This document shows positions 24,781 through 37,373 of a stretch of 64,000 bases of DNA, one piece after another; the stretch's first letter is position 1, and every line of letters begins with the position of its first letter. The DNA is from Sabellastarte sp. h YS-2021 (lineage: Eukaryota > Annelida > Polychaeta > Sabellida > Sabellidae), in contig OZ024930.1 of NCBI GenBank assembly GCA_964017235.1, forward strand, positions 151,652,221 to 151,716,220, given 5' to 3'. Under the pieces are notes generated by a model that was not told where the DNA came from, ran no database searches, and was given only the letters and a program-made list of their open reading frames with translations. A program made the position numbers and the translations under genes.

Positions 24781-24959
24781 TGTATTCGGCGTCTGGGGAT
24801 ACACCATCTTCCTTGGGGAGATATAAACAGAGCAGACTGATGTGCTGAAGTTCATATAATAATGGGTAATTATGTTTTAAAAAATTCCCGATCAAAACCT
24901 GTGGCGTGAGTGATGACCTGTCTGGGGATATGTTGGCGCCGAGTTGGCCCAATCTAGTT

Positions 24960-25135
24960 TCATTTTGTTGGTGATTCAGTGGTATAGTGGGTAACACACT
25001 TGCCTCCCATTTCTGGGTTGGCTGTACAAACCCCGGGACCCAATGTGGTAAAGTGGGGTAGCTGCTTACTGCTGGGGCTGTTTACATAGCAGAATTGTGA
25101 CCAACTAGTATGGTTTCCTCTGCTCATAAAAACTA
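24960..25135 (+). mobile_element. tRNA-derived SINE-like repeat
   Basis: 'tggtatagtgggtaacac' (A-box-like) and 'ggctgtacaaaccccggga' (B-box-like) spaced as in a tRNA head. The body 'aaagtggggtagctgcttac' and 'tttcctctgctcataaaaac' resembles the other SINE copies in the window. It is degraded and not a tRNA gene. Confidence 0.6.
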
Positions 25136-27564
25136 GATGTCATGATATGACCTATACAATGTGGTGAAAGTGATATTAAAACCATATAAACAAATAAAAT
25201 TTAAGTCAATCCTATCTATTGTATAGGCCTTTGTAAGATTTGTAATCCATTGTGTAGAGGAACTGGGAGCCAAGCAGCATGTTTTCGGGGACCGATACAA
25301 AGCCATCAGAGACACGAGTATCGCACTGAGGCGGTAACCCATCCATAAACTAACAAAAGCCCATTGCTGCGTAACTTGAAAAAAAAAAAAACCCGAAAAA
25401 AAGCAATCTCTGGAAGCGCGAGTCTTGTTTGAGTTCGTGCTTAAATGTTACACATGCTCAGTTTGAGAAAGCTGTCAGACAGATGGCACCAATCTGAGAT
25501 TATCTACGGTTAAAACAGTGTAATTCAAACAAAGCATAATGTTGACACTAACAGATCATTTAAAATTTTAAAAGTTTAGAAACATGACTGGTGTTGGATG
25601 AAAACAACACAAGAAGGCCAGTTAAGACTTTGCACCTTCATAGTTTGGAACACTCTGAAATGTCTGGGATGAGGTTTATTATAGTCTTTTTTACAGACAC
25701 ATTTTTCAAACACAGATTATATTGTGGAAGTATGGTTAGGATATTAATCTACTTCAGCCCTCAATCTTGTTTAGTTGGATTGTGTCTGAAGCAGGCCTCT
25801 GGTAACTGTGTCCTTTGTGAACTGATTGGATGAAATCCATCAAACCTGAGATCAGCTGTGGCCCTTGGTGAGTTGTCCTGTGAATTGACCAGTGGGGTGC
25901 AGTGGCAGGAGTAGAACAATGGCCATAACTCATTCAGAAAAGTGACTTTTGTGTTGAAAACTCCCCACTGTGTCTATAAACGCCAATGTATCATAATAGT
26001 AATTTATGAGCTAGGGAAGTGTCATAAAATATATTGTAGAATCCATAAAGTCCTGCATTTATGAGAGTGGGACAGAAAAAATAAAAAAATATATGTAGCA
26101 AATGTGTTAAAACCATAAGCTAACTTTATTATATGAGATACAAATACATAATATGTATGCCATGTGTCATCTTCAGTGGAAATACTTCAATTAAGATAGC
26201 CCATTTTATCATTTAGAAATAAAAGAAGTAGCAAATTGCCTTAATACTTATGTGTAAAACCATTATTAGTATGACACAATTATTTCTATTGAAAAAGTCT
26301 TTTAAGTATACAAAATAATGACATAATGCTGTTGTTTCTAGTTCAGTATTTAGATCTAGTTAAAATGGAGTTAAATACTTGGAAGTGAAATGTTAAAATA
26401 TGTTTTTTCAAAAGTATAAGTGATTTCACCTCTTTCATTGCAGAGCACGTAATACTTTACCATCAACAAACTGCCTGAGAATGCACAAACCCTGGTCTGT
26501 GGGTAATGCTGAAGAATCATAAAAACAGTGTTGAATTTGTGGTTCAGATCTAGACTATCATTTAGGTGGACCAAGCCATGGTCAGACCCATCTTGTGTAC
26601 AAATTGACTCAGATCTGATGTATAGTTTTTGAGTTATGCCAACGGACAGACAAACAAAAAGACCCAATTCAAATACCCCATATTTAAGCTATTTTGAAAT
26701 GTAATTTGTACTATTATTTGCACATATTTAAAGTCTGACATGAAGCATATATCAAAATACATCTTGTTTCACACTTAGGTAAAAGATGAAGGATCAAGTT
26801 TTTAACTAGTTAAAATGTAAAAAAAACGTTATTTTTGAAACTGTCAAACCAAGGTATTTCAACTCAACTACATTGTTGAAATGTGAAATTGTTTTCATCA
26901 TTTGTCCTTTTTGTGAAGCAACTTGGGGCAGAGTGATATTTCTTCAGTATGTTCAGATTTTTTTCAACGAATCTACTGGTTAGTATGAGTCATACAAACA
27001 TTTTGAAATACAGCCACCATATACATGCAACCTGTAATGATATAAATCCTCCACATGGTCCATGACTTGCTAGGTACTGCTGAGTGCTGATACATGTAGC
27101 AAATCAAACTGGAAAAGTACAGTAATGCCAAGAAAATCTGGCTTCTTGTAAATTTGAACCACAATCTCAAAGTTTTGTGTATGTTTTGATGAACTGCTTT
27201 TAAGTTTTGCTTAAAGAGCTTTACCTGTTGATTCAAAATGGCCAAATATGCCAAGGTTTAGGATAAAATGTATCTAATTGGATTTAATTCACTTGGATAT
27301 TGTAAATGTTTTTTTCCTGTGGAATTTATTGTAGTCTGTGTGTTGTGGTATCAGTATAAGTACTGTAGATAAACTCACACATGTTGTCACACACAGTTTG
27401 GTATCGGGTATTCAGCTGGCTTTGTTTTATCCCGCCTGTCCTTGAGCACTCCCTGCCAAGTCTATAGTTTTTTGTGTACTAACCTGTCCGAGACTGGAGT
27501 CACACGGCTAGAGTATGTGAGTGTATGGCCACTTTATCAGGCAGTGTAAGGAGAGAGACTTTTA
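25136..27564. other. Intronic sequence without recognised features
   Basis: Long AT-rich stretch with a poly-A run at 25378-25392. Several 60-98-codon open frames lack domains and codon-like composition. No repeat could be supported. Confidence 0.45.
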
Positions 27565-27680
27565 GTGGATCCTATAGGTTGCCAGGATCTGGGTTCAAAC
27601 CCATAATGACAGAAGTGTGAGCCTAGTTATCAAATATCAGACTTGTAAACCACTTAGCCACTCAGAATTGTGTCAGTGAA
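27565..27680 (-). mobile_element. tRNA-derived SINE-like repeat, reverse strand
   Basis: Read on the - strand, it starts with 'gtggctaagtggtttaca' (A-box-like) and reaches 'gggtttgaacccagatc' (B-box, perfect GGGTTTGAACCC). The middle is longer than in a real tRNA. It is likely the head of a SINE and not a functional tRNA gene. Confidence 0.55.
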
Positions 27681-28841
27681 AGGTCAAATCAGGGTCGAAT
27701 TTGGTGATGCCACAATTGTATAAATGATAAGTTGGTAATTACTTATAACAAAGAACACGCCTTACCGAGTCTAGTGTATGATTCATTAATAGTTTGTTTT
27801 GCCTTCAAGGTATGTGTTTTGTTTATGTAATATTTTATGGGTGTTTTATGTGCATGCAAGCAGGTGCTGCTGGATTCATATCATTGTATAATTATTACCC
27901 AGATAAAAACCATAAATCCAAAATGAAATGGCAAACTTCAGTCTAGTCAACTTGGCAACAGTTGCCATGTTAGTCAAGCAAGGAAAGGAAAATTTCTAAC
28001 AAATGAAGTAGTATTTTCTAAGTAAACAGTAAACACTGGCAATTTACAACAACATTTTGTTTAAGTACATCAATAAGTGTCCTAGGGTTTCTTATGAGAT
28101 ACTTTATGAAGTTCAAGTATGGTACTTTTAAGGGAAAACTGTTAAATATTCATAACTTTTGCACATAATCACAAATTAATGAGTAATGATCATACAATGA
28201 ATTTTATATTGTGGAGTGATTTTCAACTGTAATAAGTACACCAAGTAAAATAAGAGTTGATAAAATATTTAAATATGATTTTAATACCTTCACTACTTGA
28301 TTCAGAATTCTTCTTTAGTTTTTCCAATGTAATCAAGTTTATCTGAAAGTATAGAGATGGCTGACTATATCTATTCACTCATATTGTATGGAGATTTTCA
28401 AAAACAGAGTTGACTCATTTTGCCCATTTGACCAGTCCAGTCTTTAAACAATCCCTTCCATGTTGGAAAACCAAATAGGAATTGAAGTGTATTTTTTTTC
28501 ATGATTCCAATAAATATTAAATACATTACTTTTTGATAGAGGAAATATTTCACTATTTATGGTTATTGGTCAGAATTCAGTTACAGAAAAATTATGTTGC
28601 CACCACATTTTATTTGCTAAAAGTTGACTGAACTCAAGTACCTGTGTACAGTTATCATGACTGCACTAAACTGATTTGAATCATGTTTAGTAACTATGGT
28701 GATGAGACTCTTGGTTAGTGTTTTCTATTCCGACAACAGATGTGATCCTTGAAACTTTATCTTAACATTAGGAATATCACAAAACATGTTTTGGAGACTT
28801 TGACATTTTCTTTCATGGTTTTCTCTGTTTTATTATCACAG
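27681..28841. other. 3' part of intron 1, no recognised repeat
   Basis: AT-rich. It ends in a T-rich tract and cag at 28839-28841. No other feature seen. Confidence 0.5.
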
Positions 28842-29027
28842 ATCGGCAGGAGGAGAATGTGCGCATCAAGCTGATTGATGAGAATGATGAGGTGCCATAC
28901 TTTGTGAACCAGCCGCGTCCTTTTCTGGCCACAGTCTCAAAAAATGCAGGCCCGGGCACCAGTGTGTACCACCTCATTGCCAGGGATCCCGACCACAACA
29001 GCGAGATTCGATACAATCTGGAGTCCG
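28842..29027 (+). CDS. CadN: CadN-like cadherin, second coding exon
   Basis: Entered at phase 1: bases 28842-28843 complete a Tyr codon. 61 codons plus one base follow. It encodes residues 423-484 of the joined protein. IDENDEVPYF at 434-443 is the calcium-binding linker that ends one cadherin repeat and starts the next. DPD at 471-473 is the next repeat's calcium motif, followed by EIRY. Donor is G|GTGAGT at 29028. The GC content and codon use are clearly higher than the surrounding intron. The linker and the following repeat resemble the matching part of Drosophila N-cadherin, which is the main reason for the CadN name. Confidence 0.9.
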
Positions 29028-29099
29028 GTGAGTGGGGCAATATGGTAAAACATAGCTGGGAGACACAACTTGAAAATAAGTTAGTTGAAAAGGGTTAGG

Positions 29100-31560
29100 G
29101 TAAGTGTCATAATCTAAATCAATCCCTTGATAAATCATGGCCCATTTTGCTTAAGATACAATGCATAATGTGGTAAAATATTAATCATAATAATGAATGA
29201 CATTAATATAGGCCAAACCTAGAGAGTGTACACAATTAACAGCTACCCGATGTCTGAGATTGGCAACTAGTCTCATGGATCTGTATATCATTGTCAAGTA
29301 GAGGTTTGGTTGTAGCTTTGGCTCTCAGTTGTTGCCTTCTGTAAGTTGTTTTCTAATGGTTGTTTTCTGTAATTTTGTTTTCTTCTTGTCCTGAGTTTCT
29401 ACTTGATAATTGGTGTATTTCATAAAAAATCAGTTTGTTTTTAGGCTTACATTTTAACAAAGTTGTAAAACAAAAGTTTACAAGTTCTGATAGTGATGGT
29501 GCTTCAATTAGCTCAGCTTGGTGTCATTGTTTGCCTCCTTATAACCTCATGGTCTCACTAAAACTGGTCATATTGACTCTTTTTATAACAAATTGTAGAA
29601 TGCTAGTCTTGAGTCACTAAAAGTCCTCTATCTGGAATGCCTACAGGAACTAATGGTCACATGTTCACCCCCAGGCATTTAATCAGATGAATATGGTAAT
29701 CTTGTTATGTAGTCATGTTGGGAGAGGAATATGCCCACATACAAGTTAGTTAATCAGTTAGTCAACCAGTTAGTAAACGGTTAATGCAAACAACTGCCTG
29801 ACTAGCAATTTATGTTAATCATTTCAGTTTTAATAAATTAAAGGTCTTGAAGCAAAATTAAAAAGATCAACTGTCGTGACCAGTGACTACATGGAACTAT
29901 GTGAACAGGCCTTTACACACTACACTCGGTGTTATTCTCATTTACTGACATGCTTGAGCCATCTGCAGAACTTTTAATCGAGCTGACTTTTAATTCAGGA
30001 CACATTAACTGATACTATATAATCCAATTGCATTCTCATGTAAGCCTACTCAACTCCCTGAAGGGGTGTTTAACTTGATCATGTTTGGGTTCAACTAACT
30101 TGTACTCTAACTTTGATACTTGTTATTGTAGAAAACCCTGTTATGTTAGCTTGTCCAGTGAGTAATATATCATAAAGTGTCAAGTGTCAGCACACTAGTT
30201 TCTCAGTCTTGTGTCAATAATGAGGTGCTATACAAAGACAGAATATAAACAGCTTAAAGCTTATACCTTACTTACTTCCTGTAATCATGTACAAAGGCTA
30301 CATTGTCATTGAATGTAATAAGGGCCATTAGGTAGAAAAAGGAGCTTGTTTTTGTGGCTTTGATAAGTTATTGGAATATTTTCCTTCAAGTTTTAAAGTA
30401 TGTTGGGGTATATGTTCTAGGTATAGGTTACCTTTTGGAAATGTATGGTTAGTAAGATCCTGATGCAAATAATTTTTGAAATGTACACAGTCTAAGCAGA
30501 CACAAATTACATGCTTTTATAAATCATTCTTAACATTAAAACAGTGACATAAGTGGGTTAATATTGGCTCACAAACTTGTAGAGGTTTTGGTCGAGTATC
30601 TTTTGGCTAAGTGCAAAATCTATTGAAATTAAAAAATACCCTGTAACTTCTAAAATGATGAGAATTGGGTCATTTTTACCTCAACTGATAAAGTCTTGCA
30701 ACATAGTTTGGCCAGGCTCTGGTAGTTCTGGTAATCTGAATAAAATTTACATAGTATTTACATAGTATATATCTAAAGCTGAAAAACTCATCTGGTATCA
30801 ACTTGTATTAATGTACAGTACTGTTCATACACAATTTCTGAGAAATCAACCAGAGAGTAACCTGCCAAGCAAATAGCCAAAAAGTGTACAGAGTTTTAGG
30901 TGCTTTTAGTTTTTCTGTTCACCAGAAAATAGCTTTTTACAAAAACCTTTACCTTTTAAAGGTATTTCTCAGATCTTACAGCAACTCTAAAACAACTAAC
31001 TAACTGTAACACATAAGCTATATAAATCCGTCATTTTTTTGCATAAGAATGGTTTAAATACGATAAAAACATACAGTACTTACACTATATTATCCCTAAT
31101 TGTGACCCTTTTGGTCAGAAAAATTAAATTAAACTTTCTTTACATTAACCTCAGCAGCATCTAAAATCAGTGGTCTGTATGTAGAAATTTTGTCTTTTTT
31201 TCTGTTTTCTCCCATAAATATGAATGGATTTAGGAAAGCTGAACACAGGTAAATAGGCCAGGTAAAATGTACTCGCATAACTGACACTGTCACTTCAATA
31301 AACTTCCATTACAGGACTTCCTATCTCACTAAAACCAGGGTAATAGTCATATTACAGCCACATCATTAGAAATATGGGAGCAAAGGACACTAGCATTACT
31401 TGGATTGTGTGTATTTAATATTATTGCAGCCAGACATAACAAACCCTAATCTCACAGATGAACCTCTGATTTTCATGGGACAAGGAATTCAGGATAATTT
31501 AGTAAATTATAATGGGGGAAGGCCCCTCAGAGGAACGGAGACTTGCTTCAATGTAAAAGT
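29100..31560. other. Intronic sequence without recognised features
   Basis: AT-rich. A short low-complexity run of 'agttagt/tcagttag' lies at 29740-29780. No gene or mobile element supported. Confidence 0.45.
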
Positions 31561-31634
31561 GATTTGAATAAACCACTTAACATGGTACTGTTTTACTGAT
31601 TTGAATAAACCACTTAACATGGTACTGTTTTACT
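31561..31634 (+). repeat. Perfect 37-bp tandem duplication
   Basis: Two identical 37-bp units starting 'gatttgaataaaccactt' at 31561 and 31598. They lie just left of the satellite-bearing element. Confidence 0.9.
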
Positions 31635-31639
31635 GAAAC

Positions 31640-34600
31640 ATTGTTGAAATATTCAGACTTTTGTACCTGTTACAGTAGCCCTAAAAAATATCCAAAAAAA
31701 GTTGAAATCATATTTGAGAACGTAGTCATTTTCTTCAAATCATTTTCACGCCAACTTTGTCGGGACATTGGGGGTGGACATATTATTTTTGCTTTTTCCG
31801 GCGTCACACTTGGTTTCCAGACATTTTAGGCAACAGTTCTTATCCTATATTTACCAAATTTGGCATGCAGGTTTATTGGGTTAATAGCTTGTATGGGATT
31901 GCTTTTGGTGATGATAGCTCTATAGCTAACTGAGTAATAGCTACTTTGCTACTTTTGAGTAGCGCTTTGGTTTCCAGACATTTTAAGGAATGCTATTAAG
32001 CCTATCTTTCTGAAATTTGGTATGGAGGTTCATTGGGTTAATAGCTTGTATGGGATTTCTTTTGGGGAGAATTGCTTCATAGATCAGTGAGTAATTAATC
32101 AAATAAATGAGTAATTGGCTATTTTGAGTACTGAAAAAGGCAAATGTGCTCGTATCTCCTAAACCGTGCGAGATTGAGTGATCTCGTCGAAATTTTCGAC
32201 CCACAGGGTGTCTAAGGAATGTACTCTTTGCAATTTGCAAAAAATTTTCCCCTTCTCAAAAATGGCGGCCATTTTGAATTTTCGAATTTTTGCCCAAAAT
32301 GGCAAAACACAAATTTGCTTCTATCTCCTTAACCGTGTGAGATAGAGTGATTTCGTCAAAATTTTCAACCCACAGGGTATCTAAGGAATGTACTCTGCAA
32401 TTTTGAAAAAATTTTCCCCTCCCCAAAAATGGCGGCCATTTTGAATTTTCGAATTTTTGCCAAAAATGGCAAAACACAAATTTGCTTCTATCTCCTTAAC
32501 CGTGCGAGATAGAGCGATTTCGTCGAAATTTTCGACCCATAGGGTATCTAAGGAATGTACTTTTTGCAATTTTCAAAAAATTTTCCCCTTCTCAAAAATG
32601 GCGGCCATTTTGAATTTTCGAATTTTTTGCCAAAAATGGCAAAACACCAATTTTCTTCTATCTCCGTAACTGTGCGAGATAGAGCGATTTCATCGGAAAT
32701 TTTCAACCCACAGGGTATCTGAGCAATATACTCTTGGCAATTTTCAAAAAATTTTCCCCTCCCCAAAAATGGCGGCTATTTTGAATTTTCGAATTTTTGC
32801 CAAAAATGGCAAAACACAAAATTGCTTCTATCTCCTTAACCATGCGAGATAGAGCGATTTCGTCGAAATTTTCGACCCATAGGGTATCAAAAATGCACTT
32901 TTGGCAATTTTCAAAAAAATTTCCCCTCCCCAAAAATGGTGGCCATTTTGAATTTTTGCCAAAAATGGCAAAACACAAAGTTGCTTCTATCTCCTTAACC
33001 GTGCGAGATAGAGCGATTTCGTTGAAATTTTCGACCCACAGGGTAGCTAAGGAAATTTTCCCCTCCCCAAAAATGGCGGCCATTTTGAATTTTCGAATTT
33101 TTGCCAAAAATGGCAAAACACAAATTTGCTTCTATCTCCTTAACCGTGCGAGATAGAGCGATTTCGTCGAAATTTTCGACCCATAGGGTATCTAAGGAAT
33201 GTACTTTTTGCAATTTTCAAAAAATTTTCCACTTCTCAAAAATGGCGGCCATTTTGAATTTTCGAATTTTTTGCCAAAAATGGCAAAACACCAATTTTCT
33301 TCTATCTCCGTAACTGTGCGAGATAGAGCGATTTCATCGGAAATTTTCAACCCACAGGGTATCTGAGCAATATACTCTTGGCAATTTTCAAAAAATTTTC
33401 CCCTCCCCAAAAATGGCGGCTATTTTGAATTTTCGAATTTTTGCCAAAAATGGCAAAACACAAAATTGCTTCTATCTCCTTAACCATGCGAGATAGAGCG
33501 ATTTCGTCGAAATTTTCGACCCATAGGGTATCAAAAATGCACTTTTGGCAATTTTCAAAAAAATTTCCCCTCCCCAAAAATGGTGGCCATTTTGAATTTT
33601 TGCCAAAAATGGCAAAACACAAAGTTGCTTCTATCTCCTTAACCGTGCGAGATAGAGCGATTTCGTTGAAATTTTCGACCCACAGGGTAGCTAAGGAAAT
33701 TTTCCCCTCCCCAAAAATGGCGGCCATTTTGAATTTTCGAATTTTTGCCAAAAATGGCAAAACACAAATTTGCTTCTATCTCCTTAACCGTGCGAGATAG
33801 AGCGATTTCGTCGAAATTTTCGACCCATAGGGTATCTAAGGAATGTACTTTTTGCAATTTTCAAAAAATTTTCCCCTTCTCAAAAATGGCGGCCATTTTG
33901 AATTTTCGAATTTTTTGCCAAAAATGGCAAAACACCAATTTTCTTCTATCTCCGTAACTGTGCGAGATAGAGCGATTTCATCGGAAATTTTCAACCCACA
34001 GGGTATCTGAGCAATATACTCTTGGCAATTTTCAAAAAATTTTCCCCTCCCCAAAAATGGCGGCTATTTTGAATTTTCGAATTTTTGCCAAAAATGGCAA
34101 AACACAAAATTGCTTCTATCTCCTTAACCATGCGAGATAGAGCGATTTCGTCGAAATTTTCGACCCATAGGGTATCAAAAATGCACTTTTGGCAATTTTC
34201 AAAAAAATTTCCCCTCCCCAAAAATGGTGGCCATTTTGAATTTTTGCCAAAAATGGCAAAACACAAAGTTGCTTCTATCTCCTTAACCGTGCGAGATAGA
34301 GCGATTTCGTTGAAATTTTCGACCCACAGGGTAGCTAATAAATGTACTCTTAGCAATTTTCAAAAAATTTCCCCTCCCCAAAAATGGCGGCCATTTTGAA
34401 TTTTCGAATTTTTCCCAAAAATGGCAAAACACAAATTTGCTTCTATCTCCTTAACCGTGTGAGATAGAGCGATTTCGTCAAAATTTTCGACCCAGAGGGT
34501 ATCTGAGCAATGTACTCTTTGCAAAAATTTTCCTCTTCCCACATATGGCGGCCATTTTGAATTTTCGAATTTTTGCCCAAAATGGCAAAACACAAAATTG

Positions 34601-35015
34601 ATTCTATCTCCTTAACCGTGCGAGATAGAGCGATTTCGTCGAAACTTTCGACCCTTAGGGTATGTAAGAAATGTACTCTTGGCAATTTTCAAAAAATTTT
34701 CCCCTCCCCAAATATGGCGGCCATTTTGAATTTTCGAATTTTGGCTCAAAATGGAAAAACACAAATTTGCTTCTATCTCCTTAACCGTGCAAAATAGAGT
34801 TATTTCGTTGAAATTTTCGACCCATAGGGTATCTAAGAAATGTACTCTTGGCAATTTTCAAAAAATTTTCCTCTTCCCAAAAATGGCGGCCATTTTGAAT
34901 TTTCGAATTTTTGCCAAAAATAGAAAAACAGAAATTTGCTTCTATCTTCTTAACCGTGCAAGATGGAGTGACTTCGTCAAAATTTTCAACCCAACCAGTG
35001 CAAAAAGGTATGAAG
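31640..35015. mobile_element. Satellite-carrying element with ~168-bp array (GGCGGCC family)
   Basis: The left part (31810-32100) has two ~165-bp units with 'ttggtttccagacatttta' and 'gggttaatagcttgtatgg'. From about 32150, ~168-bp units follow: 'aaatggcggccattttgaa', 'gccaaaaatggcaaaacac', 'ttctatctccttaaccgtgc', 'gagatagagcgatttc' and 'gacccatagggtatct'. About 17 units run to about 34990. Many open frames exist on both strands and are artefacts of the repeat. The element ends could not be fixed. Confidence 0.7.
32410..34340. repeat. 644-bp higher-order repeat, three near-identical copies
   Basis: Four satellite monomers (about 170, 170, 168 and a shortened 136 bp) form a 644-bp unit repeated three times, with ATGGCGG starting units at 32429, 33073 and 33717. 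The only difference I noticed between copies is an A at 33231 where the others have C. In the third copy the last monomer is full length: 'ggtagctaa' continues to 'taaatgtac' instead of jumping to 'ggaaattttcccc'. That marks the recombination join. Young amplification or an assembly duplication. Confidence 0.9.
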
Positions 35016-35880
35016 CTGAAATAATTTACATGTACACTAATAAATATTTAAGCATCATTGATATATTTTACAAATGAAACGGGGTCTTGTAAGACTGTAC
35101 AATTTTTGCAAAAGGTTCATGGGGTGGACATTACACATGATAATGTGTGTTCTTCTATGCTATCCTGTTTCTATTCATATGTCGCAGCTACTATCAACAG
35201 GGCGTCCTATTTCTAGTTTTTCTCCAAATCATTCTCTTCCAAATCTATTTGGCCCAAATTGTAAAAAGGGGACATTTCTTCCCACCCCAAATTTTTTCCC
35301 CCCAAAATTATGGTTTGGATCCCAACTGTCCAGTATTATGTTTAGTTGTTTTCACTTTAGTTTCCTCACCGCTACTGCCGCATTGTGGTCGAATATCTCC
35401 CTTATTATTGGAAGCGTTCCAACCATATTTGACAGTTATAAACCTTAGGCGTGGGAAATTTTTTCACATGCTTAAATTTGGCCTTTGATCTTTATCAAGG
35501 TCACATGATTGAAAAATAGTTTTTGGTACACCTGCCCCTATTGCTGCTCAGCAAAATCTGCTAACTGCAGAGACTTGTTATTTCCTACACATGTTCATAC
35601 TATCAAAAATGCGAGTTGATAAGATTTTGGGAGCGATCCGATGAAAATTGACAGATTTAGATTTGGTAAGGTAGGTAAAACATTGCTCTAGAATCAAGTT
35701 TGCGTGATCATGCCTTACTTTGAATCAGTTCTTCCTTGTAACAGTTCTGATCCTCTGTGAAAATATCATGACAATCCGTTCAGTAGTTTTGGAGTTATGC
35801 TATAAATAATCAAACAAACTTATAAACAAACAAGCAAATGACTGGGTGATATACTTTGCAAAAATTTGGCAAAGTAGTAA
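35016..35880. repeat. Dispersed repeat ending in an ACTTTGC/GCAAAGT hairpin
   Basis: It contains the 'atctcccttattattgg' phrase, 'tttgatctttatcaaggtca', and a tail 'gttttggagttatgct' with 'caaacaaac' runs. A hairpin ACTTTGC-aaaaattt(g)-GCAAAGT follows at about 35852-35876. It resembles the hairpin-ended elements elsewhere in the window. Open frames at 35074-35488 show no domain. Confidence 0.45.
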
Positions 35881-36917
35881 ACTGCCACAGAATAAGAAAT
35901 TTGACCAGAATATCAAAAAGTTCAAATTAAACTAGAGGTAAATTGATTTCTTCATTTTTAGGTAAATTTTTAAAATGTCTGTGTTGCCTATACAATGTAT
36001 GGTAGAAAGTGCCTCAAATTATGAGTTACTCCATTTAACTATTCTCGATGGCTCAGAAGCTTTTTGATGTCATCAAATCCACCCACTGAAGTTGATTAGA
36101 GAAAGCACTGACAAAATGGACTGTTTGATCTTAAAAGATCTTAGATGAACAGAATGACAAGCTCTTTAATGGTCATGTAGGGTATGTTTCCATACATCCA
36201 GGTATAATCTGCAGGTGTAATGTTCTCCCTCACAGGACCAATAAAATGTATATAAACATACAATTTTTGATATTTTCTTCCACATTTGGTCAATATTTAT
36301 TTGAGCAGGATATTCTGTCTATATCGACATAAAAATATAATCCAAAAATATTTGCATTCATGGAAACACAAAATCACAAATTATGCTCAGAAACAGGGAA
36401 ACATGCACATACAGCAGAGCTGAAAATTGTAAATTTACTGAGAGATGAAGGCATAATGGTCTCTAAAGCTTCATGCCATTATAGTAACTTAACAGGAGAA
36501 GCCAAATGTACTAAACTTCTTCAGATGTTATATGTCATGGGAATTATATGGGAAAATAATGACTGTGAAAATATGGAAAGAAGGACATTTACTAAGTCTA
36601 CATACCCAAACTTGGAAGTAAAACAATAAGTTTTTCTAAGAATGTACTGTCATTCAAAATATAATAATTGTAATTTCATTTCCCCAATGGTAAAATTCAC
36701 ATAGTATGAAAAAGTTTACAAAATTTTGACAGTTAAAAACCATTCACAGGCTAATAAAGATCAATATTATCAGCATTTTCTTTGTAGTTGATCAAAATCT
36801 AGATTAAGAAAGTAAAAAGGATATTAAGATGAGACCATTGTCCCTGTTAGGCTGTTAGGGAAAGTGCCAAGGATCTGTTGCAGATCGTGGGGTTTGGGGA
36901 GGGGGAATGTTTGAAAA
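35881..36917. other. Intronic sequence without recognised features
   Basis: AT-rich. An 89-codon open frame at 36360-36629 has no recognisable domain or homologue known to me. Confidence 0.4.
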
Positions 36918-36929
36918 GTGAGTGATTTA

Positions 36930-37180
36930 CGGATGCGTCACGGATAACTCTCTGAATGATAGGGATGCCATAAGGATGTTAGGGATGCATTGCATTGTTT
37001 GCGGATGACCTCCGGATACTCCTCCGTGACCTCCCGCAGTGCAGTGGAAAGACCCCAGGACATGCCAGGACAACATAGGGATGCCTCAGGACGTCTCAAG
37101 GACACTCCGGATGGGTTTACGGACCTTGCGGACACTCACGGATGGGTTTTACGGATCTTTATTTCTCTCACGGATGTCAG
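36930..37180 (+). repeat. Left subterminal repeats of the Harbinger element (GGATG/CGGAT)
   Basis: Short motifs such as acggatg, gggatgc, aaggatg and ggacac recur about every 10-25 bp. The mirror set (atccgtg, gcatccg, tgtccgt) occurs at about 41450-41877 near the other end. Such subterminal clusters are plausible transposase or Myb-like protein binding sites. Confidence 0.6.
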
Positions 37181-37373
37181 CTTGTTGATAAGGATATTTT
37201 GTCAACATAACATTACACCTGTCTCCATGGGAGGTGTTGACCACAGGATATCTGGATGCCTGGATGCCAATAGCTATAAAAGGGGGTAAGGTCCAGCTCA
37301 CTAGCCAGATACAATGTAGATACCAATATGGATAGACACGAAAGAAATCAACCTTCAACTCTTACTGTTAGAA

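Larger units (their letters stand above)
2863..28841 (+). other. CadN: Intron 1 of the cadherin gene (phase 1, ~26 kb)
   Basis: Donor GTAAGT at 2863-2868; acceptor tattatcacag ending at 28841 after a T-rich tract. The intron holds most of the nested satellite elements described separately. It shows no other host gene. The frame of the previous exon stays open for about 16 codons past the donor and then stops, as expected for intron sequence. Confidence 0.85.

Noticed and set aside
24960-25040. A tRNA gene
   Set aside because: A- and B-box-like sequences are present but the arms do not pair into a cloverleaf, and the same head is attached to a repeated body. It is a SINE.
32256-35077. Many 60-137-codon open frames on both strands with recurring KMAAILNF/ENFDEIALSRTVKEIEA-like peptides
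   Set aside because: They repeat with the satellite unit, overlap on both strands and vary only as the DNA repeat does. They are products of a ~168-bp array lacking stops and not genes.
35074-35488. Two overlapping ~115-124-codon frames with hydrophobic stretches
   Set aside because: They overlap in different frames within repeat-derived sequence, with no recognisable domain.
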